NCBI GenBank assembly: GCA_900318205.1
Contig: ONJS01000008.1
Span: 186,001-250,000, forward strand
Reading direction: 5' to 3'
Length of the DNA: 64,000 nt
Origin: an uncultured Prevotellaceae bacterium
Lineage (GTDB): Bacteria > Bacteroidota > Bacteroidia > Bacteroidales > Muribaculaceae
Below the pieces are notes generated by a model. It was not told the DNA's origin. It saw nothing but the letters and a program-made list of their open reading frames with translations, and made no database searches. Below, piece by piece: positions 50,243-60,186 of the stretch (position 1 is the stretch's first letter; every line of letters starts with the position of its first letter). Made by a program: the position numbers and the translations under genes.

Positions 50243-52660
50243 ATGAAGAAACGATTCCTATTGGCAACACTGATTGCCATGGCAGGTGTTTTGGGCTATG
50301 CACAGCAGACCATGTGGGTGCACACGGGTCATGTGCACTGGGCCTATAACACCGAGACGGTGGGGACGATGCCGTACAGTTCGGCCAGTCTGCTCACCGT
50401 GCTTGAGAAGGGTTTCACCCTTGCCGATGTGGACAGCGTGACCGTCGCCAGCGAGACGTTTGCCGACGACAATGTCCTCGTCAAGTACAACAACAATGTA
50501 GCTGACGTGTATGTTGCAGGTAACATCGCCAACCACATCACCGCCGAGGTGAACGGTGCACGCGTTGCCGTCATGCAGGACGCTGACGTTGCCACCGAGT
50601 ACACCTACACCCTGCAAGGCACCAGCACAAGCGGCTGCTTCTACCATGCAGGCTCCTACAAGATGACCCTCGCGCTGAACGGTGTCAACCTGACCAACCC
50701 CGACAGCGCCGCCATCAACATCCAGAACAGCAAGCGCATCGCCGTTCAACTCGTTGACGGTACGACCAACACCCTTGCCGACGGTGCCAACAACACCAAG
50801 AAGGCCGCCTTCCTCGTGAAGGGCCATGCCGAGTTTGCCAAGGGCGGCTCGCTGACCATCACGGGTAACAAGAAGCACGCGCTGGCCTGCAACGAGTACA
50901 TGGAGGTGAAGAAGACCGTGGGTACCATCACCATCGTCAGCGCTGTGGCCGACGCCATCAACGTATCACAGTACTTCCAGATGAACGGCGGTACCGTCAA
51001 CATCCAGAGTTGCGGTGACGACGGTATCCAGGTTGATGCCGAAGATGTCACGCTCCCCGAGGAGGACGGTCACGTGCTCATCAAGGGCGGTACGCTCACC
51101 ATCAACGCCAGTGCTGCAGGCACCAAGTGCATCAAGGCCGAGGGCAACGTCGACATCGAGGGCGGTACCTTGACGCTGAAGCACACGGGTATTCCCGTCT
51201 GGGATGCTGAGGACAGCAAGATCAAGGAGCCGACAGGTATCGGCACCGACCGCAACCTCACCGTCAACGGCGCTGAAGCCGTCATTAACATCACCATGAC
51301 CGGCAACGGCGCTCGCGGCATGAAGTGCGACAGCACGATGACCTGCACTGCGGGTAACATCGACATCAACTGCTCGGGCGGTGACTGGGCTTACAGCACC
51401 GTTGATACCAGCAGCGTGAAGTGCGCCAAGGCCGACTATGCCTTTATCCTGAACGGTGCGAGCATGAAGTGCACGACCGTCAAGGACGAGGCCGTAGGCG
51501 TTCACAGCGAGGGCACCGTCCTCATCAGCGACGGCACATTGACGCTCAACACCTATGACCACGGTATCAAGAGCGACTATGACATGGAGATTACTGGTGG
51601 AACCATTACCTACAGCATCAACGGTCCTGCCAGCAAGGCGCTCAAGAGCGAGGGCAACATGCACATCACGGGCGGTAACATCAGCGGTACCGTGAGCGGT
51701 GGCGGTGAGACAGCCAGCGATCAGACGACCAGCGCCAGCGCTGGTATCAAGTGCGACAACAACGTGACCATCGACGGCGGTACCTTTGACCTCAAGGCCA
51801 CGGGTAAAGGTGACAAGGGCATGAGCATCGACGGCGATCTCGTCATCAACGACGGTAACATCAAGGTGAGCACCACTGGTAGTCGCTACGGCCAGAGCAG
51901 CGGCGGTGGATATTATCCTGGTGGTGGCGGTTCATCGAACAGCGACCTGCGCTCCTCGCCCAAGGGTATCAAGGTTGATGGTAACATCACCGTAAATGGT
52001 GGAACCATCACGATCTCAGCGACCGGTGGCGAAGGTGCAGAGGGCTTTGAATCCAAAAAGATCATGACCATCAACGGCGGCTACATCGAGGTAACCAGCT
52101 ATGATGACGCCCTGAACAGCGCTTCACACATGTACCTCAAGGGCGGTTACGTCTATGCCGTAGCAACCAGCAACGATGCTATCGACTCTAACGGCAACAT
52201 GTACCTGAGCGGCGGCTACGTCTTCTGCTGCGGCAGTGAGGAAGGCCTCGACGCCAACAGCGAGGGTGGTTACAAGGTTTATATCCAGAGCGGTATTAAC
52301 CTGATGGCCATCGGCGGTAACATGGGTGCCATCGAGAGCGGTGCCAGCATCAGCCAGACATGCTACAGCGGCAGCGTCAGTGCCAACAAGTGGATTGCCC
52401 TCTACAGCGGCAGCAACGTCGCCTTTGCAGCCTACACGCCGACCTTCTCGTCGCAAGGTGGTGGTTATCCGTGGGGCGGCGGAAGTTCTTCCAGCAAGAC
52501 CATCGTTGTCACTGCTCCTTCCACCCCGAAACTCTACACGGGTGTGACAGCGGGTGGTACCACCTTCTGGAACGGTAAGGGTGCTACCAATGCAACCGGC
52601 GGTTCACAAGTCAGCCTCTCGACCTATTCAGGTGGTGGTGGCTTCGGTCCCGGCTATTAA
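50243..52660 (+). CDS. Secreted beta-helix carbohydrate-binding protein (Cthe_2159-like)
   Basis: An 805-residue exported protein resembling the Cthe_2159 family (PF14262), acidic-sugar and calcium-binding beta-helices first described in Clostridium thermocellum. After the signal peptide (1-20) come short strands (about 20-130), then many rungs of the form GGTLTINASAAGTKCIKAEGNVDI, GGTITYSINGPASKALKSEGNMHI and GGTFDLKATGKGDKGMSIDGDLVI, repeating about every 25-35 residues. Gly/Ser/Tyr-rich linkers appear (SSGGGYYPGGGGSS and GGGYPWGGGSSSS). The end is GGGFGPGY. A role in polysaccharide binding or adhesion is inferred. The start at 50243 was chosen for the signal peptide. It is followed 52 bases later by a small dockerin-like protein gene, probably in one operon. 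Confidence 0.85.
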   Translation: MKKRFLLATLIAMAGVLGYAQQTMWVHTGHVHWAYNTETVGTMPYSSASLLTVLEKGFTLADVDSVTVASETFADDNVLVKYNNNVADVYVAGNIANHITAEVNGARVAVMQDADVATEYTYTLQGTSTSGCFYHAGSYKMTLALNGVNLTNPDSAAINIQNSKRIAVQLVDGTTNTLADGANNTKKAAFLVKGHAEFAKGGSLTITGNKKHALACNEYMEVKKTVGTITIVSAVADAINVSQYFQMNGGTVNIQSCGDDGIQVDAEDVTLPEEDGHVLIKGGTLTINASAAGTKCIKAEGNVDIEGGTLTLKHTGIPVWDAEDSKIKEPTGIGTDRNLTVNGAEAVINITMTGNGARGMKCDSTMTCTAGNIDINCSGGDWAYSTVDTSSVKCAKADYAFILNGASMKCTTVKDEAVGVHSEGTVLISDGTLTLNTYDHGIKSDYDMEITGGTITYSINGPASKALKSEGNMHITGGNISGTVSGGGETASDQTTSASAGIKCDNNVTIDGGTFDLKATGKGDKGMSIDGDLVINDGNIKVSTTGSRYGQSSGGGYYPGGGGSSNSDLRSSPKGIKVDGNITVNGGTITISATGGEGAEGFESKKIMTINGGYIEVTSYDDALNSASHMYLKGGYVYAVATSNDAIDSNGNMYLSGGYVFCCGSEEGLDANSEGGYKVYIQSGINLMAIGGNMGAIESGASISQTCYSGSVSANKWIALYSGSNVAFAAYTPTFSSQGGGYPWGGGSSSSKTIVVTAPSTPKLYTGVTAGGTTFWNGKGATNATGGSQVSLSTYSGGGGFGPGY

Positions 52661-52712
52661 TCTATCATGTAGTTATAAACAATGACATCATTATTTAAAA
52701 GACTTAGAAATT

Positions 52713-53141
52713 ATGAAAAAGACGATTATAACGATGCTGATTGCACTGGTGGCCATGTTCGCCAGCGCCGAGACCTATAACTACTTGAAGTTCACCAAGA
52801 CCAACGGTTCGACCGTGACCTATTCGGTAGAAGGCCTCAAGCTCACCTACGATAACACTAACGTGACCATCAAGAACGTTGACGGCACTGCAACCATCGC
52901 CCTTGCCGAGGTACAGGACATGTACTTCAGCAACGAGGCCGGTGGCGGCGACCTCGTTCGCGGTGACGTGGACGGTGACGGCAAAGTTGCCATTGGCGAC
53001 GTGACAGTCCTCATCAACTACCTGTTGACTGGAGACGCCACCGGTATCAACGTTGACGCAATTGACTGCAACCAGGATGGCAATGAATCCATTGCCGATG
53101 TAACGGCACTCATCAACTTCCTGTTGAGCGACACCTGGTAA
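52713..53141 (+). CDS. Small secreted protein with dockerin-like tail
   Basis: A 142-residue exported protein: signal peptide (1-20), a 55-residue beta module (YLKFTKTNGSTVTYSVEGL, LTYDNTNVTIKNVDGTATIAL, DMYFSNE), then two dockerin-like repeats (GDVDGDGKVAIGDVTVLIN, NQDGNESIADVTALIN). The same architecture recurs at 61515-61922, and a similar N-terminal module opens the protein at 53359. It is likely an accessory to the beta-helix protein encoded just upstream. Function unknown. Confidence 0.82.
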   Translation: MKKTIITMLIALVAMFASAETYNYLKFTKTNGSTVTYSVEGLKLTYDNTNVTIKNVDGTATIALAEVQDMYFSNEAGGGDLVRGDVDGDGKVAIGDVTVLINYLLTGDATGINVDAIDCNQDGNESIADVTALINFLLSDTW

Positions 53142-53165
53142 TTCCAGATAATTATTACCATAGAT

Positions 53166-53213
53166 AACGGCCTTGCGTCGTCCAAGTCTTATTGGGCGGC
53201 GCAAGCTGTTTTT
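53166..53213 (+). terminator. Terminator after the beta-helix operon
   Basis: Stem CTTGCGTCG/CGGCGCAAG extended by AACGGC/GCTGTT across one bulge, ending in TTTTT. Confidence 0.8.
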
Positions 53214-53304
53214 CTACTATTATAAAGCACACATCATTATGACATAACGTAAAAACTCACCATTATTAGGGGGAATTCGAGCATCAAAATCCCAATTTTA
53301 TGGG

Positions 53305-53336
53305 TTTGCCTGCAGGATTTAATCTGCATAATTTTG
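53305..53336 (+). promoter_or_regulatory. Promoter of the six-gene TonB-receptor operon
   Basis: -33 TTTG (53305-53308) and -7 TAATTTTG (53329-53336), spacing 20: a full consensus match, 22 bases before the first start codon. Confidence 0.8.
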
Positions 53337-53358
53337 CGTGCTAAATATTTACAACGAT

Positions 53359-54279
53359 ATGACTCATTTTACGCGCCTTTTTTTAACTGTCTTGTCTCTG
53401 GTTATTTCCAGCGCTGCTATAGCAAGCGGAACGGGCATCTACCGCACTGCAATTGTCCTGAAAAACGGGACACAGGAGATTTTTCCTGATACACTGGTAA
53501 ACAAATTCCAATATACCCACAGCCTTGTGGAAGGCAAGATCATTTACTCATTGGACGTCATTCAAGACGGCAACGTAGCCATGTCTATTCCCATTGACGA
53601 CATTGTGGAAATCAATTACCGTGAGATGACTCCCTATGAACACTTTGCAGGCGACTGGTACTTTGTCGCTAGCCCTAATGGTGAGCCCCTGCCAGGGACT
53701 TCAATCATGGTCACATCAGCCGTATCGATGCCTTATCACGCCGTGCTGGCAGCGCCCGGAACACCTGGTTATGGCCGTGAAATCTACTGCCACATCGACT
53801 CAATGGCACATCGCAAGAGGCTGAAATATGATGCGAACTTTAAACTGCTCTATAACTATGATGAAGGTACGGGCAAAGGCAGCATTTCGATGGTGCTTGA
53901 CGACCAGCACCCCGTGAGTGCGACCCAATACACAGGGGATGCTTCTACCTATGCCTATTGGGATGCTACCAGCACATGGTACTTCGGAGTATCGTCACAG
54001 CACGAGGGCGGTGACACCGGTGGCAGACACATGTACTTTGTTACTCACAACATCGACACATGGGAGCTTGAAGGACATGAGTTGCCATGCCAGTGGACGC
54101 TCACCGATCTGACAGATGCGGACCACGAGTACAGTTTCCCCTCGATATATGAAATCTGTTGGGTAGTAGGGCTTGATATCCCGTTTGTTTATGCCGAACA
54201 TGACTTACTCGGCTACATTGACATCTTTGCGAGTCCCCGACTCATGCGCCATCCCTGGACAAAACCGCTGACGGAGTGA
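53359..54279 (+). CDS. Secreted protein of unknown function heading the TonB operon
   Basis: A 306-residue exported protein with signal peptide (LFLTVLSLVISSAAIASG). Residues about 25-95 (IVLKNGTQEIFPDTLVNKFQY, GKIIYSLDVIQDGNVAMSIPIDDIVEINY) resemble the small module of the 52713 and 61515 proteins. The rest (about 100-306) is Tyr/Trp-rich, with FAGDWYFVASPNGEPLPG and WYFGVSSQHEGGDTGGRH, and suggests a beta-sandwich or lipocalin-like fold. I recognise no family. The gene is coupled to the TonB receptor by a 4-base overlap (GTGA), so the product is probably made in step with it. Start at 53359 (ATG) rather than a GTG seven codons earlier. Confidence 0.75.
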   Translation: MTHFTRLFLTVLSLVISSAAIASGTGIYRTAIVLKNGTQEIFPDTLVNKFQYTHSLVEGKIIYSLDVIQDGNVAMSIPIDDIVEINYREMTPYEHFAGDWYFVASPNGEPLPGTSIMVTSAVSMPYHAVLAAPGTPGYGREIYCHIDSMAHRKRLKYDANFKLLYNYDEGTGKGSISMVLDDQHPVSATQYTGDASTYAYWDATSTWYFGVSSQHEGGDTGGRHMYFVTHNIDTWELEGHELPCQWTLTDLTDADHEYSFPSIYEICWVVGLDIPFVYAEHDLLGYIDIFASPRLMRHPWTKPLTE

Positions 54280-57245
54280 AGAAACTTATCACATTCATAT
54301 TATTAATGGTGCTGTGTTGCATCGTCCCGCTCCATGCCCAAGTGGCTGTGAGCGGCGTTATTACCGATAACAACAGCAGACAGCCTGTAGAATTTGCAAC
54401 GGTCACGTTACAACAGGGAGACCAATGGTGCATGACCGACAGGCAGGGCTTCTTCACCCTGCGCGTCCACGGTAACGGCAAGGCTGTGCTACGGGTCACC
54501 TGTGTGGGTTATGAGCCTATCAATGCCGAGGTTGACCTCAATCATCCCAGTGACACACTGCATCTGCTCATGTTCCCGACCAACCTGCAGCTTGAGCAAG
54601 TCATCGTCACCGCTCAACGCAAGACCGAGAACGCGACCACGAGTTACCTCATCGACCGCCAGGCCCTGGATAACCAGCAGATTGTCAACGTGAGTGACAT
54701 CTTGACTCTCATGCCCGGTGGCAAGACCGTGAACAGTTCGCTTATCAACGACCAGCGCATCGCCCTGCGTGCAACATCGGGCGAGAAAGGCAATGCCGCC
54801 TTCGGCACCGCCATCGAGGTTGACGGGCAGCGGCTCCAGAATAATGCTGACCTGAACGAGACGACGAGTGCCAGCACACGCACCATCAGTTCGACCAATG
54901 TTGCCAGCGTGGAAGTAGTTCCCGGTATTCCGTCGGTAGAATACGGTGATTTGAGCAACGGCATCGTCAAGGTGACCACCAAACGCGGCAGGACACCGTG
55001 GGAAGTGGCGCTCGCCACCAATCCTTATACCAAGCAAGCGGGCATCAGTAAGGGTTTTGACTTGAACAACGGTGTAATCAATGCCTCGTTTGAGCACACC
55101 CGCAGCTACAGCAACCTGGCATCACCCCACACCGCCTACCAGCGCAATGGGCTCACCGTCAATTACAACACATCATCGACACTAGCCTCAAGGCCCTTGG
55201 CTATCAACCTCAAGTTAGAGGGCAACCTGGGCGGTTATAACAATGAAGCCGATCCTGATTTGTTTGCCGAGACCTATACCAAGGTGCGTGACCACGTCCT
55301 GCGCGGTTCGGTGCGTGCCGACTGGAACACTGACTGCAAAGCGCTTAGCAACCTGTCACTTCAAGCTGATTTTTCCCTTGCCGACAAGCGGAGGGTCTCC
55401 AACACCAACGCCAACAGCAGTAGTTCCCAAGCCCAGATACATGCCGTTGATGCAGGCTACTATCTAGCGACCGACTACGAACAAGACTCCTCGGCACCTA
55501 TTATCTTGAGCCCCACGGGATACTGGTATATCAAGAGCATCAATGACAACAAACCCGTGAGCCTGATGGTCAAGGCCAAAGCCAAATGGAATCAACGCGG
55601 CAACTGTTTCACCAACCGCATCATGGCTGGTGCTGAATGGACAGCGACTGGCAACAAGGGACGCGGCTTGTATTATGAAGATATGCGTTATGCCCCGACG
55701 TGGCGAGAGTACCGCTATGACGAACTGCCCTGGATGCACAACGTTGCCCTCTATGCCGAGGACCGCTTCACCCTCACCACCAACGAGCACGGAGGCGAAT
55801 TGCAGTTTATGGCAGGTCTGCGAACCGACATTACCCACATCAACCAATCGCAATACGGCACTGTTTCATCTTGGTCGCCACGATTCAACCTAAGATACAC
55901 CCTGTGGCAACATCGCGAGGAGTGGTGGCTGCAAAGCCTGAGCGCTTACTGTGGCTGGGGAAAAAGCGTCAAACTGCCATCCTTTGAAGTACTTTATCCC
56001 CGCCCCTCCTATGCCGACAGGCTTGCGTTTGTACCCGGCTCGACGGCCGACAACCGCATCTTTTACGCCTACAGCGTCACCCCGTTCAAGTCTATCGTCA
56101 ACCCCTCGCTCAAGTGGCAATATAGCCAGCAGTTGGAGTTGGGCCTTGAAGCACGCATCCCAGTGGCAAGCATCTCGTTGGGTGCCTTCTTCGCCAAGAC
56201 CTTCCGTCCCTACCTGAGCACCGCTGTCTATACACCCTTCAGCTACAGATTTACCTCACAGGCTGCCCTTGAGAATGATTTCCCCATTGCCTCGGCCGAC
56301 CGCATCTATCACATCGACCGCACGACGGGCGTGGTCACCGTGAGTGACCGCACGGGGCAAGTGGAACCTCAAGTGCTGGCTGGCGTGACACGCAACACCT
56401 TCAATGCGGGCAATACCTATACCAACGGCTCACCCATCGCCCGATCGGGTCTGGACTGGGTAATTGATTTCCAGCAGATTGAGTCCCTGCGTACCAGCCT
56501 GCGACTGGACGGATCCTATTATCACTATCACGGTGTGGAGCACACGCTCATCGCTTCACAGCCGACTGGAGCACAGTGGATGAGTGACGGCGTCACCCCA
56601 TACCAATATGTGGGTTACTACCAGGGTACGGCATTGGGCACAGGCAGTGCCCAGGCTACGGTGCCCAACGGCAGCCTGTCGGATGTCGTGAATGCCAACA
56701 TGACCCTTGTCACGCACATCCCTGCCATCCGTTTGGTCATCAGCCTGAGGCTTGAATCCACCCTCTATGATGCCCGCCGCTCGCTCAGCCAAGGCATGAA
56801 TGGCAAAGCGAGAGGCTATGTCCTTGCCAATCCGTCTGACTACTTCGGCGAGCCCTACACGGGCAAGGAGCGCGACTGCTATGTTGCCCTGTGGCCCGAA
56901 TACTATACCACATGGGAGCAGCCCGATGTCGCCCAGCCCTTTGCCGAGAAGTTCACTTGGGCACGAGACAATGACCCTGCCCTGTTCAACGAACTGGCGC
57001 AACTGGTCATCAAGACCAATTACAACTACAACCTGAATCCAGACCGCATCTCGGCCTACTTCTCGGGCAACATCAACATCACCAAGGAAATTGGAGACCA
57101 CGTGAGCATCTCGTTCCTTGCCAACAACTTCTGGAACTCGATGGCAAAGGTCAAGAGCAAGCAGACGGGCCTGCGCACCACCATCTACAACGGTGGCTAT
57201 ATCCCACCGTTCTACTATGGCATCTCGATGCGTGTAAAACTATAG
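54276..57245 (+). CDS. TonB-dependent outer membrane receptor
   Basis: A 989-residue TonB-dependent receptor with a GTG start overlapping the previous stop. Signal peptide (1-22); carboxypeptidase-regulatory-like beta domain (VSGVITDNNSRQPVEFATVTL, about 25-105); plug (VIVTAQRKTENATTSYLIDRQAL, NVSDILTLMPGG, VASVEVVPGIPSVEYGDLSNGIVKVTTKRG, about 115-240); and the 22-strand barrel to the C-terminus (YYGISMRVKL). No SusD homolog accompanies it, so this is not a standard Sus-type polysaccharide uptake pair. The partners are a DUF4876 lipoprotein and a DUF6850 barrel. The substrate is unknown; no haem or siderophore motif could be identified by eye. Confidence 0.93.
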   Translation: MKKLITFILLMVLCCIVPLHAQVAVSGVITDNNSRQPVEFATVTLQQGDQWCMTDRQGFFTLRVHGNGKAVLRVTCVGYEPINAEVDLNHPSDTLHLLMFPTNLQLEQVIVTAQRKTENATTSYLIDRQALDNQQIVNVSDILTLMPGGKTVNSSLINDQRIALRATSGEKGNAAFGTAIEVDGQRLQNNADLNETTSASTRTISSTNVASVEVVPGIPSVEYGDLSNGIVKVTTKRGRTPWEVALATNPYTKQAGISKGFDLNNGVINASFEHTRSYSNLASPHTAYQRNGLTVNYNTSSTLASRPLAINLKLEGNLGGYNNEADPDLFAETYTKVRDHVLRGSVRADWNTDCKALSNLSLQADFSLADKRRVSNTNANSSSSQAQIHAVDAGYYLATDYEQDSSAPIILSPTGYWYIKSINDNKPVSLMVKAKAKWNQRGNCFTNRIMAGAEWTATGNKGRGLYYEDMRYAPTWREYRYDELPWMHNVALYAEDRFTLTTNEHGGELQFMAGLRTDITHINQSQYGTVSSWSPRFNLRYTLWQHREEWWLQSLSAYCGWGKSVKLPSFEVLYPRPSYADRLAFVPGSTADNRIFYAYSVTPFKSIVNPSLKWQYSQQLELGLEARIPVASISLGAFFAKTFRPYLSTAVYTPFSYRFTSQAALENDFPIASADRIYHIDRTTGVVTVSDRTGQVEPQVLAGVTRNTFNAGNTYTNGSPIARSGLDWVIDFQQIESLRTSLRLDGSYYHYHGVEHTLIASQPTGAQWMSDGVTPYQYVGYYQGTALGTGSAQATVPNGSLSDVVNANMTLVTHIPAIRLVISLRLESTLYDARRSLSQGMNGKARGYVLANPSDYFGEPYTGKERDCYVALWPEYYTTWEQPDVAQPFAEKFTWARDNDPALFNELAQLVIKTNYNYNLNPDRISAYFSGNINITKEIGDHVSISFLANNFWNSMAKVKSKQTGLRTTIYNGGYIPPFYYGISMRVKL

Positions 57246-57257
57246 TGAATCAAAACA

Positions 57258-58508
57258 ATGAAACTCTTTCTATCATATTATCCATTCATCGGGCTGACCC
57301 TCACACTGATGTGCGTACTGGCCACAGCCTGCAGTGACAGCATCGCTGAGCCCGATGAATACCTCACGAGAGCCGTACAGGTGCATGTGCAGGGTGAACT
57401 TTCCAATAAAGAGGGAATCACCGTGCACATGACCGACGACAAGGGTACGATATTTACCCAAGTCACCAATGACCAGGGCATAGCCACATTCCATGTGCCG
57501 GTGGGTATCTATGACGTCGTGGTATCCCATGTCTCACAACCCGAGGACGGCTGGCGCACGGTCTATAACGGGTCGGCCAGCAATGTGGCAGTCATGCGAG
57601 AAGGGGACTGCAACGTCTCGCTGACACTCACAACTGCCACGGCCAGTGCCATCATCATCCGCGAACTCTATGTGGGCGGCTGCCAGCGCGATGACGGTTC
57701 GGGCTGGTTTTATCGCGACAAGTACGTCATCATCGCCAACAACAGCGACCAGCGGGTGGAACTTCCCGGCTTGTGCCTGGCCATCTCCACGCCCTATAAC
57801 AGCTATAGCCTCAACAAGAACTACGACGAGTCGGGACACCTTAACTACGAAAATGAGGGTTTTGTGCCCGCCGCCAGCAGTTTCTGGTACTTCCAGGACG
57901 AGGTAGTAATATTTGGACCTTGGGAGCAGAAAGTCATTGCCCTCAACGGAGCCATCGACCACACCCTCACCTACTCCAACAGCGTCAATCTGGCACGACC
58001 GGAGTATTACTGCACCTTTGACATCGAGCACTACAACAGTACCGCAGCCTATCCTTCGCCCAGTGAACTCATCCCCACCAGCCACTACCTCAAGGCGGTG
58101 AAATACGGAGATCAGTTGGAATCGGCATGGCCGTTGAGCAACACGTCGCCTGCGTTTTTCATCTTCACGCCTCCCGAGGGAATGACCCCACTGGAATTTG
58201 GCAACGATGCCTCCAACGTGTGGTATGACGAGGGCCGTGCGCTCGCAACCTTCGCATGCCGCAAAGTTCCAGTCGAAAATATCCTTGACGGTGTAGAAAT
58301 ATTTTCTACAGCATGGGAAGAAGCCAGCAAGCGGCTGACAGCAAGCGTTGACGTGGGTGCAGTTTACATGACGGCACGCTACGGACACTCGGTCGAACGC
58401 CGCATCGACGAAGCAGAGTCCGAACGACAGGGGCACACCGTCTATCTGGACACCAACAACTCAACAACCGACTTCATTGAGCGTGAACACGCCTCGCTCA
58501 GGGATTAA
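57258..58508 (+). CDS. DUF4876 lipoprotein
   Basis: A 416-residue lipoprotein (lipobox LATAC, Cys25, followed by SDSIAEPDE) matching the DUF4876 family of Bacteroidales. A beta-sandwich (about 38-130: VQVHVQGELSNKEGITVHMTD, GIATFHVPVGIYDVVVSH) is followed by the conserved block IIRELYVGGCQRDDGSGWFYRDKYVIIANNSD, then AYPSPSELIPTSHYLKAVKYG and a C-terminal VERRIDEAES segment. Family members are usually encoded beside TonB receptors and DUF6850 barrels, as here; their role may be substrate capture at the cell surface, by analogy with SusD. Starts 12 bases after the receptor gene. Its stop lies in a heptamer array. Confidence 0.88.
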   Translation: MKLFLSYYPFIGLTLTLMCVLATACSDSIAEPDEYLTRAVQVHVQGELSNKEGITVHMTDDKGTIFTQVTNDQGIATFHVPVGIYDVVVSHVSQPEDGWRTVYNGSASNVAVMREGDCNVSLTLTTATASAIIIRELYVGGCQRDDGSGWFYRDKYVIIANNSDQRVELPGLCLAISTPYNSYSLNKNYDESGHLNYENEGFVPAASSFWYFQDEVVIFGPWEQKVIALNGAIDHTLTYSNSVNLARPEYYCTFDIEHYNSTAAYPSPSELIPTSHYLKAVKYGDQLESAWPLSNTSPAFFIFTPPEGMTPLEFGNDASNVWYDEGRALATFACRKVPVENILDGVEIFSTAWEEASKRLTASVDVGAVYMTARYGHSVERRIDEAESERQGHTVYLDTNNSTTDFIEREHASLRD

Positions 58509-58530
58509 TGATTAGAGATGAATGACTAAC
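58503..58530. repeat. Period-7 array spanning a stop and the next start codon
   Basis: GATTAAT, GATTAGA, GATGAAT, GACTAAC. It contains the TAA stop of DUF4876 and the ATG start of the DUF6850 gene at 58522. Confidence 0.75.
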
Positions 58531-60132
58531 AACATAAGGACATATCTGCTAACGGTATTGCTGCTGACGACCTTCTGGCCGGCAGTGGCACAGTCATGGC
58601 TTGACTATGACCAGGCACTGGCACATTACCCCTTGCTGCAGAGCCGCAATGCTGCCACGCTGACCACCTTTTGGCCGACTGACAGCTCACAATTGCTGCT
58701 GGGCGATGCCAGAGTGACTATGAGCACTGGGCACGGTCACCTTGTAGCCCCCCACATCGCACCTGACGCCTGGGAGGCAAACGCACACGTACGCTCCATC
58801 TATCGCATGAGTCGTCGTGTGGTCGTCAAGGGGAGTATGGACTATAGATACACCTGGGGAAAGCATGCCGGCGGCTCGGTATGGTTTGATCCTGATAAGA
58901 TGCCGTTTGACATCACCGAGGTTGATGATTCAACGCGCGGCAACATCAGTCTGGAGGCCTATCGCCTGAAAGGCGAACTCGGTGTGGACGTAGGCAGGGG
59001 TGTGAGCCTGGGTGCCACGTTTGACTACACTACTGCCAGCGGTGCCAAGAAAAAGGACCCGCGACATGTCAATTCGCTCATGAACCTTCAGGCAGGTGCA
59101 GGCATCATCTGGCACATTCAGGGGTTCACCATCGGCGGCAACTACCTCTTCGGCCGCAGGACCGAGGGGCTGAAGTTCAGCACCTTCGGCAGGACCGACA
59201 GGATTTATCATTACTTGATTGACAACGGTGCCTACTTCGGTCGCGAGGAAACGACCGACGGCAACGGGTATGTGAACGACGACAACGAGCGTCCCTCGCT
59301 TGACATCAGCCATGGGCTTGCTCTGCTGGCGGCTTACCGCCACGGAATCATGACCTGGGGCATTGAGGGCAGCTGGTCGCACCGCCATGGCCACTACGGG
59401 CTGGAAGCACCGTCGATGATTGACTTCAACCGCCACAACGGTTACACGTGGAACATCCAGTCCTGGTGGCAGCGCGACAACGGTTCTGACATGCAACGGG
59501 TGACGGTATCCTACAGCCGTCAAAGCATCAAGGACCACGAGCGCACTTACCGCATCATCACCAACCAGGGCGTTACCGACACCCGCTACTATGACGACCG
59601 CCTGATAGGTAAACGTGACAACAGCGTGTTGGCCGTTAGTGGAGACCTGCGATGGGGAATTGAGCGAGAACTTGCCACTTGGCAGGTCGAAGGCACCTTG
59701 ACACATCACCGACGCTCACTTACTGCCAGCCTCTATCCCTTCTACCGCCAGCAACTGGCGCACCTCACCGAGTTTACGCTGACGGGTGCACGCAACTGGC
59801 TTACTGCAGGAGACCGAGTGTGGTCACTCCAACTGCAGGCAGGTTGGGCCACCGGTGGCGGTACAGCAAAGCAGGATGGTACCTATCAGACGCCAAGTGC
59901 CGACGTTGAAATGCCTCAAGAGCACACGCTCTACCTGATGCGCCAATATGAATACCTCACGGCAAAACGTCTGCTTGCCGGAGTGCAAGTGCGCTGGTCG
60001 GCGCCGATTACCCATCAGCGCATGAGACTCTATGCCGAGGCGGGATACAGCTACCGCCAGGCCTTTGATATCTATTATCTGGAAGACGGTCATCGCCATG
60101 AGGCGAGCGTGACGGTGGGATGCCTATTTTGA
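58522..60132 (+). CDS. DUF6850 family outer membrane beta-barrel
   Basis: A 536-residue outer membrane barrel with signal peptide (LLTVLLLTTFWPAVAQSW). Alternating strands are visible throughout (MDYRYTWGKHAGGSVWFDPD, LGATFDYTTASGAKKKDP, GAGIIWHIQGFTIGGNYLFGR) and the last strand ends in Phe (EASVTVGCLF), as for proteins inserted by BamA. It is the usual companion of DUF4876 and its TonB receptor. It may form an accessory pore or surface scaffold. The start codon sits in the heptamer array, 13 bases after the previous stop. Confidence 0.85.
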   Translation: MTNNIRTYLLTVLLLTTFWPAVAQSWLDYDQALAHYPLLQSRNAATLTTFWPTDSSQLLLGDARVTMSTGHGHLVAPHIAPDAWEANAHVRSIYRMSRRVVVKGSMDYRYTWGKHAGGSVWFDPDKMPFDITEVDDSTRGNISLEAYRLKGELGVDVGRGVSLGATFDYTTASGAKKKDPRHVNSLMNLQAGAGIIWHIQGFTIGGNYLFGRRTEGLKFSTFGRTDRIYHYLIDNGAYFGREETTDGNGYVNDDNERPSLDISHGLALLAAYRHGIMTWGIEGSWSHRHGHYGLEAPSMIDFNRHNGYTWNIQSWWQRDNGSDMQRVTVSYSRQSIKDHERTYRIITNQGVTDTRYYDDRLIGKRDNSVLAVSGDLRWGIERELATWQVEGTLTHHRRSLTASLYPFYRQQLAHLTEFTLTGARNWLTAGDRVWSLQLQAGWATGGGTAKQDGTYQTPSADVEMPQEHTLYLMRQYEYLTAKRLLAGVQVRWSAPITHQRMRLYAEAGYSYRQAFDIYYLEDGHRHEASVTVGCLF

Positions 60133-60186
60133 CAAAAACATAATCCACAATAAATCAATATTTAAACGTTTAATCAATAACAAAAA

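Noticed and set aside
54276-58508. SusC/SusD polysaccharide utilisation locus
   Set aside because: The receptor is SusC-like but the lipoprotein is DUF4876 with no SusD helical features, and no glycoside hydrolase or sensor is nearby.
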